Assembly: GCF_027594425.1 (NCBI RefSeq)
Contig: NZ_CP115159.1
Span: 1,105,001-1,169,000 of the forward strand
Length of the DNA stretch: 64,000 nucleotides
Direction of reading: 5' to 3'
Origin: Zunongwangia sp. HGR-M22
GTDB taxonomy: Bacteria; Bacteroidota; Bacteroidia; Flavobacteriales; Flavobacteriaceae
Notes under the pieces: generated by a model
The model's database searches: none
What the model saw: only the letters and a program-made list of their open reading frames with translations
Told to the model about the DNA's origin: nothing
In this document: positions 25,232 through 34,545 of the stretch, one piece after another
Numbering within the stretch: the first letter of the stretch is position 1
Layout: each line of letters starts with the position of its first letter
Made by a program: the position numbers and the translations under genes

Positions 25232-27238
25232 CTATGCTAATTCCTTCAATTTATCCTGAAGAATTTTTATTTCATCTCGCAATCTGGCGGCTTCCATAAA
25301 ATCAAGTTCTTTAGCAGCAGTTTCCATGGCTTTTCTCTTTTCTTTTATTTTTTTGTCGATTTGCGGTTTTGTTAAATAAGCACCTTCTTCTTCTGCAGCT
25401 TGCATTGGCGGCTTATTATCACCTTCAAAAATCTCTAGTTTCTTCTTTACAAGAGTGGACGTCTCTAATTTTTTCGTTAGCGGTTTAGGAGTGATGTTAT
25501 GAGCCTTGTTATAATTTATTTGCTTTGTACGACGATATTCGGTTTCGTCCATAGTTTTTTGCATACTATCTGTAATTTTGTCAGCATACAAAATAGCTTT
25601 TCCTTCAACATTACGGGCGGCACGTCCTATAGTTTGCGTTAACGAGCGATTACTTCTTAAAAATCCTTCTTTATCAGCATCAATTATGGCAACAAGGGAA
25701 ACTTCAGGTAAGTCCAATCCTTCTCTTAAAAGGTTTACTCCAATTAAAACATCAAATAAGCCACGGCGTAAATCTTGCATAATTTCAACACGCTCTAAGG
25801 TATCTACATCACTATGAATATAGCGGCATCGAACATCGATTCTGGTTAAATATTTAGCTAATTCTTCCGCCATTCTTTTAGTTAAGGTCGTAACTAAAGT
25901 TCTTTCATCCTTTTCAACCCTTATTTGAATTTCTTCAATTAAATCATCAATTTGGTTTTGGCTGGGACGCACTTCAATAACTGGATCTAATAATCCAGTA
26001 GGTCGTATCACCTGTTCCACGTAAACACCTTCACTTTTCTGAAGTTCATAGTCGGCAGGAGTAGCACTTACATAAATCACTTGATTTTGAAGCATCTCAA
26101 ATTCTTCGAATTTCAATGGACGATTGTCCATCGCTGCGGGAAGTCTAAATCCATAATCTACTAATGTTTCTTTTCGAGAACGGTCACCACCGTACATCGC
26201 GTGTACTTGCGGTATGGTTACGTGAGACTCGTCTACCACCATTAAAAAATCATCTGGGAAATAATCTAAAAGGCAGAAAGGTCTGGTTCCCGGTTGGCGA
26301 CCGTCAAGATAACGAGAGTAGTTTTCTATACCCGAGCAATAGCCAAGTTCTCTAATCATTTCAAGATCGAAATTGGTTCTTTCATCCAGTCTTTTCGCTT
26401 CAAGATGTTTACCAATATCTCTAAAATAATCAACCTGTTTTACTAAATCATCCTGAATGCTACGTATTGCATTTTGTAAAACATCAGGTGAAGTTACGAA
26501 CATATTTGCAGGGTAAATATTTAATCGTTCGTATTTTTCAAGAATATCATTAGTAGCCGGATTAAAAGCTTCTATTTCTTCAATTTCATCTCCAAAAAAA
26601 TGAATTCTGAAAGCATTATCCGCATAACTAGGAAATACATCTACGGTATCGCCTTTTATTCTGAAATTTCCGTGAACAAATTCTGCTTCGGTTCGAGAGT
26701 ATAGACTCTGTACCAGGCTGTGCAGAAATTTGGTTCGGGAAATTTCCATATCTCTTTCAATGGAAACTACATTCTTTTTAAATTCAACCGGGTTACCAAT
26801 ACCATAAAGACAGGAAACCGAAGCGACAACGATCACATCACGCCTTCCGCTAAGTAGAGAAGAAGTGGTACTTAATCGTAGTTTTTCAATTTCTTCGTTT
26901 ATCGAAAGATCTTTTTCAATATAGGTACCAGATGAGGGAATAAACGCTTCCGGTTGGTAATAATCGTAGTAACTAACAAAATATTCTACCGCATTATTTG
27001 GGAAAAATTGTTTGAATTCTGAATACAACTGGGCTGCAAGTGTTTTGTTATGGGCTAGCACCAGGGTAGGCTTTTGCACTTCTTCAATAACGTTTGCAAC
27101 GGTGAAAGTTTTACCCGATCCGGTAACACCAAGTAAAGTTTGAAACTGGTCGTTTCTTTCTATTCCGTTTACCAATTGCTTAATCGCGTTGGGTTGATCT
27201 CCGGTAGGTTTATATTCAGATTCAATATTAAATTTCAT
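25232..27238 (-). CDS. uvrB: Excinuclease ABC subunit B
   Basis: A 668-residue nucleotide-excision-repair helicase that loads at the lesion with UvrA and then recruits UvrC. It starts FNIESEYKPTGDQPNAIKQL; Walker A is LGVTGSGKTFTVANVI, the beta-hairpin region is YYDYYQPEAF, the DEAD-like motif is DESHVTIPQ, and the helicase motifs ATTLTKRMAEELA, DVLIGVNLLREGLDLPEVSL and QTIGRAARN follow. A C-terminal UVR domain (LDFMEAARLRDEIKIL) is present. A single gene, length normal. Confidence 0.98.
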   Translation of the reverse strand: MKFNIESEYKPTGDQPNAIKQLVNGIERNDQFQTLLGVTGSGKTFTVANVIEEVQKPTLVLAHNKTLAAQLYSEFKQFFPNNAVEYFVSYYDYYQPEAFIPSSGTYIEKDLSINEEIEKLRLSTTSSLLSGRRDVIVVASVSCLYGIGNPVEFKKNVVSIERDMEISRTKFLHSLVQSLYSRTEAEFVHGNFRIKGDTVDVFPSYADNAFRIHFFGDEIEEIEAFNPATNDILEKYERLNIYPANMFVTSPDVLQNAIRSIQDDLVKQVDYFRDIGKHLEAKRLDERTNFDLEMIRELGYCSGIENYSRYLDGRQPGTRPFCLLDYFPDDFLMVVDESHVTIPQVHAMYGGDRSRKETLVDYGFRLPAAMDNRPLKFEEFEMLQNQVIYVSATPADYELQKSEGVYVEQVIRPTGLLDPVIEVRPSQNQIDDLIEEIQIRVEKDERTLVTTLTKRMAEELAKYLTRIDVRCRYIHSDVDTLERVEIMQDLRRGLFDVLIGVNLLREGLDLPEVSLVAIIDADKEGFLRSNRSLTQTIGRAARNVEGKAILYADKITDSMQKTMDETEYRRTKQINYNKAHNITPKPLTKKLETSTLVKKKLEIFEGDNKPPMQAAEEEGAYLTKPQIDKKIKEKRKAMETAAKELDFMEAARLRDEIKILQDKLKELA

Positions 27239-27304
27239 GCGTTCTTTTTCTTAGCCTTACGAAGTTAAGCAATAAATGTGCCTATTCAAATACGGCTTAG
27301 AAAT

Positions 27305-29722
27305 TTATCGTATTAGGCTAAAATGACCTTTAAAAATCTTCCCATTTTCTAATTCTACCTTAAACCAATAATCATCTTCCGGAAGTGTTTTACCTTTAAA
27401 AGTTCCATCCCATCCTTCATCTCCAGGTTGTAATCTTGCGACCAGAACACCATACCTGTCATAAATCTGAATGTCGCTTTTGGCTTCTATTTTAGAATTT
27501 ATTCCTTTTATCCTCCAATAATCATTACTGCCATCGTTATTAGGTGTGAAAAATTTATCATAGCCTATTATAGCCACTTCAGTTTCTATAATTCCGCAAC
27601 CATTTTTATCCTGAATAAAAAAAGTAACAAATCCCGAAGGAACATTTTCAAAAACATTATGATCCTGAAAATTTTCTGGGCTCTCGATAGCATACTCATA
27701 GTTACCTTCACCTTCTGCAAATATTGTAACGATGTTATTATCTGAGATATCTTTTACTTCTGGATCTCTGGCTATTTTGGCAATATTCGATACCTCTACC
27801 TTAAATTCTTTTTCTGAAGAACACGAAAGTCCGTTAGCTGTATTTGTAACAATCAATCGATAAGTGCCAGTTTCTGTAATATTTATAGAACTTCCAGAAC
27901 CTAAACTGATAAATGATCCTGAAGATTCTTTTTGCCATTCGTAGCTAATAAAGTCTGCCGCCTTTATCTGTAAATTACCTTTATTTAGACACAAATTATA
28001 AAGATCTTTTAATTGAATTTTAGGATTTTCGCGTACAATTAATTCTACACTTTCGATACCCTGGCATTGATTGTCTATTTCTAATCTTGCATAAATACTT
28101 GTGGTGCTTGTTATAAATTCATTACCTAAAGCATCAATTTCTAGCGAAGCATTTTCAAGAGTTTCATAAAAATTGACTTCTAAGTTTTGGTAGCTTTCAG
28201 CAATTTTGTCCAGATTAAAAATGCCTAAAATTTGTTCATCACTTTCACTAATATTACAGCTATAATACGGGCCGATTTCTGGTAAGCTCGCAGTAGTAGG
28301 TTCTACCTGAAGTAATAAGTTTGATGTAGAAAAGCAACCAGTTTTCTCATTTAAAATTTGCACTAACAGATTTTGTTGAAAAGGAATATTATTTGAAAAA
28401 CGCTCAGGATTTTCTATTGGATTGTTGTTATTAAAATCAGACTGGTTTTTGAAAAATGAAAAAACATACGAAGAATCTGAAGAAGCTATAAAGCTATTAG
28501 CTTCAGTTAAATTAACACGAGTAAGGCCATCTGTCGAATTTCCCAAATCTACATCGCACTGAATTAACGTATAATCGTTAACAATCGGAGTAGGGGTGAG
28601 TTCCAAAGAAATATTTGATATACTGAAACAACCCAAATCATCAAGTTCAGTAACACGAGCATAAATTTCCGTTGGATTTGCGGTATAATTTTCTGCTAAC
28701 AAGTTTGTATTATTTATTGCTGAAATACTATCCTTATGAAAGCTTACGTGATAATCATTTTTGTTTAAATTATTTAAAATTTCAGATGAAATAGAATTCA
28801 GGTCAAAAATTTCTTCGCCATTATTACCAATATCGCATGTAGTGAGCGTCACATTCTCCTGCACAACGGGACCGTGATTTACTTCAAGATCTAACTCCAC
28901 AATTTCGTAACATTCTACTTGTGGATTAGAAACTCTAGCAAAAATTGTGGTAGAATTGGCAGTTTTGTAATATTGATCGAGAGCATTGATTTTATCATTT
29001 GCATCGGCTAGAGAAGAATAGAAGATAACATTATCAGTCTTGTTTGTTCTAATCTCATCTATTTTACTAAAAAGATCAAATTCAGCTTGATTTTCGATAG
29101 CACAAGCTATCATGGGATCTGGGGTATTTGCTGTCACACCTTCTGGGAATGCATTTCCGTCTTGCATAGCAGTACCATTCCATTCCAGATCAAAAGTGCT
29201 GTTTCCTATAGGCCTGTCTATCACTAGAAAATAAGTTTCCCCTTCTTTTACTTCCAAATTTTTAACAAAATTATCGCCGTCGGGTCCCGGACCTTCAAAA
29301 TATTCAGGACTGGTTTCGTTCATTCCTGTAATATTACTCGAACTTCCTGCTGCATTGGGATTGGTAGTAGAACATCTAATACTTGTTCCTAAATTATCAC
29401 AGGTGGCATTAGGGCCAAAAATAAAAAAGTCGTAATCTACTTGAATATTTCTACTGGTAGGTGTTAATGTAAAACCTAAAGTACCGCTTTGGACAATTTC
29501 AATTTTTAACCAGATACTGTTATGCTCGTAACTGTTGCAGCTATTTAAACTATTGATCTCTTCTATGCCGGCTCCAATAGCATTAGAAGATATCGCCCCA
29601 TTGCCACAAACTAAAATAGCGTTACTACAATCGTTGGGCAGTTTATTTTGAGCGTTACAAACTAGCGGTAATGCTCCTAATAATATAACGATTAGGAGCG
29701 TGTAAACTTTGGGCATCGACAA
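27305..29722 (-). CDS. T9SS type-B sorted secreted protein
   Basis: An 805-residue exported protein with a signal peptide ending VCNAQ. The N-terminal part (NDCSNAILVCGNGAISSNAI, then GPGPDGDNFV and FLVIDRP) resembles the lectin-like region of large gliding-associated proteins. The middle repeats a module of about 95 residues (ECYEIVELDLEVNHGPVV, GCFSISNISLELTPTPIV, GCFSTSNLLLQVEPTTAS), each ending in a strand with Cys. The C-terminus (FFTPNNDGSNDYWRIKGI, IYDRYGVLVARL, GWDGTFKGKTLPEDDYWF) is a type-B sorting domain, so it is exported by the type IX system and attached to or released from the surface. Confidence 0.93.
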   Translation of the reverse strand: MSMPKVYTLLIVILLGALPLVCNAQNKLPNDCSNAILVCGNGAISSNAIGAGIEEINSLNSCNSYEHNSIWLKIEIVQSGTLGFTLTPTSRNIQVDYDFFIFGPNATCDNLGTSIRCSTTNPNAAGSSSNITGMNETSPEYFEGPGPDGDNFVKNLEVKEGETYFLVIDRPIGNSTFDLEWNGTAMQDGNAFPEGVTANTPDPMIACAIENQAEFDLFSKIDEIRTNKTDNVIFYSSLADANDKINALDQYYKTANSTTIFARVSNPQVECYEIVELDLEVNHGPVVQENVTLTTCDIGNNGEEIFDLNSISSEILNNLNKNDYHVSFHKDSISAINNTNLLAENYTANPTEIYARVTELDDLGCFSISNISLELTPTPIVNDYTLIQCDVDLGNSTDGLTRVNLTEANSFIASSDSSYVFSFFKNQSDFNNNNPIENPERFSNNIPFQQNLLVQILNEKTGCFSTSNLLLQVEPTTASLPEIGPYYSCNISESDEQILGIFNLDKIAESYQNLEVNFYETLENASLEIDALGNEFITSTTSIYARLEIDNQCQGIESVELIVRENPKIQLKDLYNLCLNKGNLQIKAADFISYEWQKESSGSFISLGSGSSINITETGTYRLIVTNTANGLSCSSEKEFKVEVSNIAKIARDPEVKDISDNNIVTIFAEGEGNYEYAIESPENFQDHNVFENVPSGFVTFFIQDKNGCGIIETEVAIIGYDKFFTPNNDGSNDYWRIKGINSKIEAKSDIQIYDRYGVLVARLQPGDEGWDGTFKGKTLPEDDYWFKVELENGKIFKGHFSLIR

Positions 29723-29786
29723 ATAATTAGATAACTCCTCAAGTTATAAAAGGAAAATTAAAAATTTGAAAAATTAACGTTTTAGT

Positions 29787-30620
29787 CTATAAATCCCTTT
29801 TCTTTAATAAAGCATAAGAGAAATAGACAAAGAGAGCAGTCCATACCAAAACGATAAAAATCTGATACCAGTGTATAGAATAATCTTTTTCAAAAGCAGA
29901 TCCTAATTGATTAGCGGCAGATTGTACTGCATTCAGTCGGGAAAATGGTTCTTTCACCAAATTACTCATTGATTCTAGCGGAAAAAACTGAACGATTTTA
30001 TCTGCTATTTCAGTTCCAAAAATTTTCCATCTTAAAACAGCGTATAAAATACTTTCTATAATCCACCAGATAAATAAGAATCCAAGCGCGAATGCCGAGC
30101 GTTTTACCAAAATTCCCAAAAACAAACAGAATGCAAAGAATCCGGTTAATTTTACAAAGTATGCCAAGATGTATTCAAGATCAGAAAAGATAATAGAAAA
30201 CTCATTGTAATCTGAAAAAGAAAGTCCTAGAATCAACGAAACTACAAAAAGGAAAATGGTCGAAACTATAGAAAATACCATTACCGTGATGAATTTCGAT
30301 AAAATAAATTCTTTTTTTGACAGGCCGTCGATAAGATTCTGTTTCAGCGTTCTATTGCTGTATTCATTAGACATCATCGAGACAATCACAATTGCCAAAA
30401 ATAATTTCAAAGTCGCAGCAATATAACTATTGAAATGCCATATAAATGGAAAATTAAAAATTCCTTGATCGGCAATTCTAAAATTAACTTGCCCAATAGG
30501 AAATTCGATTGAGGCTATGAGGGCAATAAAAGTGATTAAAATAAAATAGGTACAAATCAAGATCTTCGAAGATCTACTATATCTAAGTTTAAGATATTCT
30601 ATATTTAAGAGTCGTAACAT
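29787..30620 (-). CDS. ABC transporter permease
   Basis: A 277-residue membrane protein with about six segments (for example residues 20-40, 60-85, 108-135, 148-172, 178-200, 250-270). The linker NEYSNRTLKQNLIDGLSKKEFILSK resembles the coupling segment of ABC-2 permeases. Its ATG shares a base with the stop of the upstream ATPase gene (TAATG), so translation is coupled. It probably exports a peptide, lipid or drug in the manner of BcrAB-type pumps; the substrate is unknown. Confidence 0.85.
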   Translation of the reverse strand: MLRLLNIEYLKLRYSRSSKILICTYFILITFIALIASIEFPIGQVNFRIADQGIFNFPFIWHFNSYIAATLKLFLAIVIVSMMSNEYSNRTLKQNLIDGLSKKEFILSKFITVMVFSIVSTIFLFVVSLILGLSFSDYNEFSIIFSDLEYILAYFVKLTGFFAFCLFLGILVKRSAFALGFLFIWWIIESILYAVLRWKIFGTEIADKIVQFFPLESMSNLVKEPFSRLNAVQSAANQLGSAFEKDYSIHWYQIFIVLVWTALFVYFSYALLKKRDL

Positions 30621-31522
30621 TACGCGGTAGTTTGATTGGTTAGTTGAAGGAATTGTTCTTCCAGGCTTTCTTTACGCTTAATCAGGTAGCTTAAAGAAAG
30701 TCCTTTTTCGAAAAGATAACTATTGATTTCTGAAGCTCCCATAGGATTTTCGATGATGGCAGTCACAAGGGTGCCATTTAGCGTTACTTTTCCTATGGAT
30801 GGATGTTCACGTAGCAATTGCTGAAGTAATTCGGTATTTTCAGCTTCCAATTCAAAAAAGCCATGGCTGGCGTTAATTCCATCTACCGGGCCACTATATA
30901 ATTTTACACCTTTTCTAATAATTACCACGTGGCTACACACTTTTTCAACTTCATCTAAAAGATGCGAAGCCAATAAAATAGTAGTACCGCCAGCAGCAAT
31001 GTTTCGAATTATTTCTCTAATTTGATGGATTCCCTGTGGATCCAATCCATTAGTAGGTTCATCTAAAATTAAAATTTCAGGATCGTTTAACAGCGCAGAG
31101 GCAATGGCTAAACGTTGTTTCATCCCTAAAGAGAAAGCTTTAAATTTGCTGTCTTTTCGATCTAAAAGTCCTACAACTTCTAATTTTTCTTCAACTTTAT
31201 GCTCGGGAACACCTTTAATTTTACAAACCAGTTTAAGGTTTTGAGATGCCGTCATGTAAGGATAGAAGTTAGGATGCTCGATGATAGCTCCAACTTTTTT
31301 CAAGGCTTCGTGTGTAGATTCGCTACCTTCAAACCACTTAAAATCTCCAGAGGTTTTATTCACCACATTAAGTACCATTCCCAAAGTGGTCGATTTTCCA
31401 CTTCCGTTAGGACCTAAAATTCCGTACACGTTTCCTTTCTCTATTGTAAAGGAAAGATTGTCTACGGCCTTCAACGGCCCATAGACTTTTGTTAATTGAT
31501 TAATGCTAAGGATTGTTTCCAA
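30620..31522 (-). CDS. ABC transporter ATP-binding protein, BcrA/CcmA-like
   Basis: A 300-residue ATPase. Walker A GPNGSGKSTT near residue 38, signature FSLGMKQRLAIAS, Walker B LILDEPTNGLDPQGI, switch histidine LLASHLLDEVEK. A C-terminal ~90-residue regulatory part ends in LEEQFLQLT, as in BcrA/NodI-type pumps. Its stop overlaps the permease start. A possible ECF-type promoter lies 25-50 bases upstream. Confidence 0.92.
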   Translation of the reverse strand: METILSINQLTKVYGPLKAVDNLSFTIEKGNVYGILGPNGSGKSTTLGMVLNVVNKTSGDFKWFEGSESTHEALKKVGAIIEHPNFYPYMTASQNLKLVCKIKGVPEHKVEEKLEVVGLLDRKDSKFKAFSLGMKQRLAIASALLNDPEILILDEPTNGLDPQGIHQIREIIRNIAAGGTTILLASHLLDEVEKVCSHVVIIRKGVKLYSGPVDGINASHGFFELEAENTELLQQLLREHPSIGKVTLNGTLVTAIIENPMGASEINSYLFEKGLSLSYLIKRKESLEEQFLQLTNQTTA

Positions 31523-31546
31523 AATAGATGGTTTCTTTTCTTGTAC

Positions 31547-31573
31547 GACGACTAATATACATTTTTGTTACAT
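31547..31573 (-). promoter_or_regulatory. Possible ECF-type promoter of the ABC exporter
   Basis: On the minus strand TGTAACA is followed after 15 bases by CGTC, close to the TGTAACC-N16-CGTC pair seen at the sigma gene but one base shorter and with one mismatch. It sits 25 bases before the ATPase start. Confidence 0.3.
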
Positions 31574-31757
31574 TATCCGCAGTAGTATCGTTATTTTTAC
31601 TCGATAATAGAAAGTTAAACGGGATTAAGAAAAAGTCTTGAACAATATTTTTCTAAAAACGTTTTTTCTAGTAATGGCTCTAATCCAATTTAAGAATTGT
31701 ATTATACTTAAAATTTTATAAACTTTCTACGGAAGAGTTTAATCAAAGCGCAAGAAT

Positions 31758-32822
31758 ATGGAACCTAAACTGATGTCTAAAAAGAAACCTTCTTTTGCCG
31801 TAAACGAACGTTTCAATAAATATCTGGCACGCTATAATCGAAACACGAAAATCCCTGTTTTTTACGAGGATTTATTGCGATTTTCAGGCTCGATAGTCGT
31901 TTACGATCAAGATGATGAAGATACGTTTTGGGTGCGCTGTTATTATCCTGAATTTGAGCGGCAGGAGATTGATGAAAGTCTGAAAAAGATTTATAACATT
32001 TTGCATTCTGATGGTAGTGACGACATGTTAGAGTTTTTAGCGGTGGATGCGATAGATTATTGCACCTTTGGAAATTCTAAACCTTTTCGTATAAAAGTAC
32101 GGAATATTTTGAATGACGTCTTCACTTATTTTTACGTGAAAAAAGCTGATGCTTCCCGAATTTATGGTCTCGAATTAGAGCATTTGCTTTCACCGCATCG
32201 AATCACATTCTTGGTCTATAAAGACACATTAATTGAAGCTCATATTGCAGGAATTCCCGGTGATGTTTTTATAGAAGATCATTTACCAAAATTAAGCGAA
32301 TGGGAAAAAGCACAGATCGCCAAACAATTTGTAAAGTTTAACGAACGCTGTACGGTAAGGCTTTTGGGCGATATGCGGTCTTATAATTATGTCGTGATTC
32401 CAACGCATGATTTTGATCACGTGCAATACCAGATAAGAGCAATAGATTTTGATCAACAATGTTTTGAAGGAAAATTTAAGGTTTACCGTCCACAGTTCTT
32501 TAAAGAGAATTATAAGATGGTAAAATTAGTTTCAGAACGTTTGCAATTATCGTCTATAGAGCAGTATCGAAAAGAAGAGCGCTCACTTTTGGCCAAAAGA
32601 ATGATAAACACGCAGGCAAGGTTTAAGCGATTGATAAAGTGTATGAGCAACGATCACGTTTCTACAAAAGAAAATGTGCACCAGCTGCGAACAGAGTTGT
32701 ATCATTTTACCAAAGATGTGAAATTTAAGCGCGCCAGTACGATGGGACAGATTTTAAGAACCGCTCTCGATTTTGTCCAACGAAATTATGAGGATGTAAA
32801 TATGAAACGCCTATTGCAATAA
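31758..32822 (+). CDS. Uncharacterised protein with kinase-like catalytic pattern
   Basis: A 354-residue soluble protein of no family I recognise. A second ATG at codon 6 (31773) is an alternative start. Residues 203-232 read LLGDMRSYNYVVIP then IRAIDFDQQ: the spacing and order match the aminoglycoside-phosphotransferase/protein-kinase catalytic loop (D205, N210) and the metal-binding D of the IDFD strand (D230), with the usual His replaced. The N-terminal part (about 20-190) would be the ATP lobe and the basic C-terminal helices (about 250-354) an accessory domain. Divergent from the ABC gene; ends at a bidirectional terminator. The kinase idea is an inference. Confidence 0.5.
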   Translation: MEPKLMSKKKPSFAVNERFNKYLARYNRNTKIPVFYEDLLRFSGSIVVYDQDDEDTFWVRCYYPEFERQEIDESLKKIYNILHSDGSDDMLEFLAVDAIDYCTFGNSKPFRIKVRNILNDVFTYFYVKKADASRIYGLELEHLLSPHRITFLVYKDTLIEAHIAGIPGDVFIEDHLPKLSEWEKAQIAKQFVKFNERCTVRLLGDMRSYNYVVIPTHDFDHVQYQIRAIDFDQQCFEGKFKVYRPQFFKENYKMVKLVSERLQLSSIEQYRKEERSLLAKRMINTQARFKRLIKCMSNDHVSTKENVHQLRTELYHFTKDVKFKRASTMGQILRTALDFVQRNYEDVNMKRLLQ

Positions 32823-32847
32823 ATCACATTTTATAAATTCTAAAAAA

Positions 32848-32886
32848 ACAAAGGCCGAAATTCGATAATTTCGGCCTTTGTTTTTT
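32848..32886. terminator. Bidirectional terminator
   Basis: AAAGGCCGAAATT pairs with AATTTCGGCCTTT around CGAT; it serves the kinase-like gene and the minus-strand operon ending in the NA37 gene. Confidence 0.92.
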
Positions 32887-32900
32887 CGCTATTTAATTAT

Positions 32901-33959
32901 CTAGCTTTTTTCTTCTTTGTTGAAATAAACCAGGTAATAATACATTTGTTTTTCTTCGTCCCAACCTTTTTCAACGAATTTGTCGGCAGAATCTGCATTT
33001 ACAAAATCCATTTTAATTTGAATATTCGTATCTAGATTAATTACGTTTTTCAGCTTTTTACGTGCATCGGTTACCGCTTTGTTCGCAATTGGGAATGTGG
33101 TTAGATCTTCGATCTTATATTTTGGTGCTTTTTCTGTTTTATAATTCTGAAATTCAGGAACCAAATCTGGATTATCGATCACCGAATTAAGGAAATTTGA
33201 TTCTTCAAAATCGTCGTTTTTTGCGAAGTAATCCATACTTCGGTTCATAAACATCACTTCCTCTTTTTTATCTTCCGCAGGCAACACCACGTCTTTAGCA
33301 AAATTCTGGCAGAATTTTAAATACTTTTTAGTGTAGTAATTTTCATCTGCCATAACATCAACTCCCAAAAAGTTTTCTAACCAATATTTAGTGTCATATT
33401 TGTTAGAATCGATCGATAAAATCTTGTATCCTTCTTCTCTTTGTTTGTTGAAGATTAAGGCGCCTTTATCTAATTTTTGAAGATTAATCCCTTGCTGAAC
33501 AATCATTTCGAGAATGCTTCCTTTTTCCTGAAATTGCAAGAAATCATGCTTCAATTCAGATTTAAAAATTCCAATCGCAGGAAGTTTTTCGTTATCCAGC
33601 TGTGCATTTTCAAAATAAACCACATATACTTCACCACTTTTAATGTGAGGATGTGCAGATTGCTCAAAAAGTAATGTTGTTATTTTTTTTGAAGCTTCGT
33701 GGATATTTTCAGGATTATCAAAAATCGCATTCGCAAGATTATAAAGTTCATTGAACTCTATATCTGTTTCATGCTGAAATTTGTAATAATTCTCTTCTTT
33801 TTCTCTGAAGGGTTTTAAGAAATATTCCTTGATTAAAGGGGTGATCTCGTCGTTTAACTGAAAGGGTGCAGCCGAAAGAAAGATATTTTCATTACGACTT
33901 TTGTTACCCACACGATGAATCGATAGAGATTCTATCTGGGCGTTATATAAATTGATCAT
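32901..33959 (-). CDS. Nucleoid-associated protein, NA37/YejK family
   Basis: A 352-residue protein of the NA37 family of nucleoid-associated proteins. Matching features are IESLSIHRVGNKSRNENIFLS at the start, FLKPFREKEENYYKF, SGEVYVVYFENAQLDNEKLPAIGIFKSE and the ending KMDFVNADSADKFVEKGW. Its role in Bacteroidota is not established. It is the last gene of a five-gene minus-strand run. Confidence 0.88.
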   Translation of the reverse strand: MINLYNAQIESLSIHRVGNKSRNENIFLSAAPFQLNDEITPLIKEYFLKPFREKEENYYKFQHETDIEFNELYNLANAIFDNPENIHEASKKITTLLFEQSAHPHIKSGEVYVVYFENAQLDNEKLPAIGIFKSELKHDFLQFQEKGSILEMIVQQGINLQKLDKGALIFNKQREEGYKILSIDSNKYDTKYWLENFLGVDVMADENYYTKKYLKFCQNFAKDVVLPAEDKKEEVMFMNRSMDYFAKNDDFEESNFLNSVIDNPDLVPEFQNYKTEKAPKYKIEDLTTFPIANKAVTDARKKLKNVINLDTNIQIKMDFVNADSADKFVEKGWDEEKQMYYYLVYFNKEEKS

Positions 33960-34008
33960 TTCGTGTAAAAGTTAAAATCGATAAAATTAGCTAGAAAAAT
34001 ATAGCGTA

Positions 34009-34521
34009 TTAATTCCAGTTCTCGTCAAAAGAAAAGCTGTCGTAATCGTCTACATCAAAATCATCATTAAAGTTTTCATCAGCTTCAGGATCACCTTCCG
34101 CTTTAAATTCTTTATCTGGTGCGTTTGATGGAATTTGCCCGTGTACAAACATCAAATTAGGATAATCTCTACCTTCTTCAACTTCAGCAATTTGAGCAAG
34201 TTCTACCATAAAGGTCCACATATTGAAGAAATCGTAAACGTAAAGCAGTTTGGTCTGGTCTTCAGAAAGTACACTGTCTAAAGCTGTCTCGTTCATTAAC
34301 CGGATATCATTATCGGCACCACTCATGTCAAATTGGTGAATTTCTTCTCCTTGATTCCATTCATCATCACTTATATAAAAAGAAGCCATTTCAGATCCAT
34401 CAAAGCCAAAAGCCTGTACAATAGAGTTATGTAAGTCTTCTAACGTATCGGTTTTTAAAATTTCAATATCTCTAAAAACATCTTCTGCCGTGTCGAGAAT
34501 TACTCTAAATCTGTAAACCAT
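34009..34521 (-). CDS. Plasmid pRiA4b ORF-3-like protein
   Basis: A 170-residue acidic cytosolic protein of the pRiA4b ORF-3 family. The start MVYRFRVILDTAEDVFRDIEI, the segment TLEDLHNSIVQAFGFDGSEMASFYI and the LLYVYDFFNMWTF strand are family features. The last ~45 residues are a disordered acidic tail (ADENFNDDFDVDDYDSFSFD). Function unknown; family members occur on plasmids and chromosomes. It lies 24 bases downstream of the ctaA-like gene in the same operon. Confidence 0.85.
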   Translation of the reverse strand: MVYRFRVILDTAEDVFRDIEILKTDTLEDLHNSIVQAFGFDGSEMASFYISDDEWNQGEEIHQFDMSGADNDIRLMNETALDSVLSEDQTKLLYVYDFFNMWTFMVELAQIAEVEEGRDYPNLMFVHGQIPSNAPDKEFKAEGDPEADENFNDDFDVDDYDSFSFDENWN

Positions 34522-34545
34522 AATTGAAAAATTTGAGCGTCAAAG

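Noticed and set aside
31575-31757. AT-rich gap between the ABC gene and the kinase-like gene
   Set aside because: Apart from the possible ECF site, nothing such as a repeat, small gene or hairpin with clear support was found.
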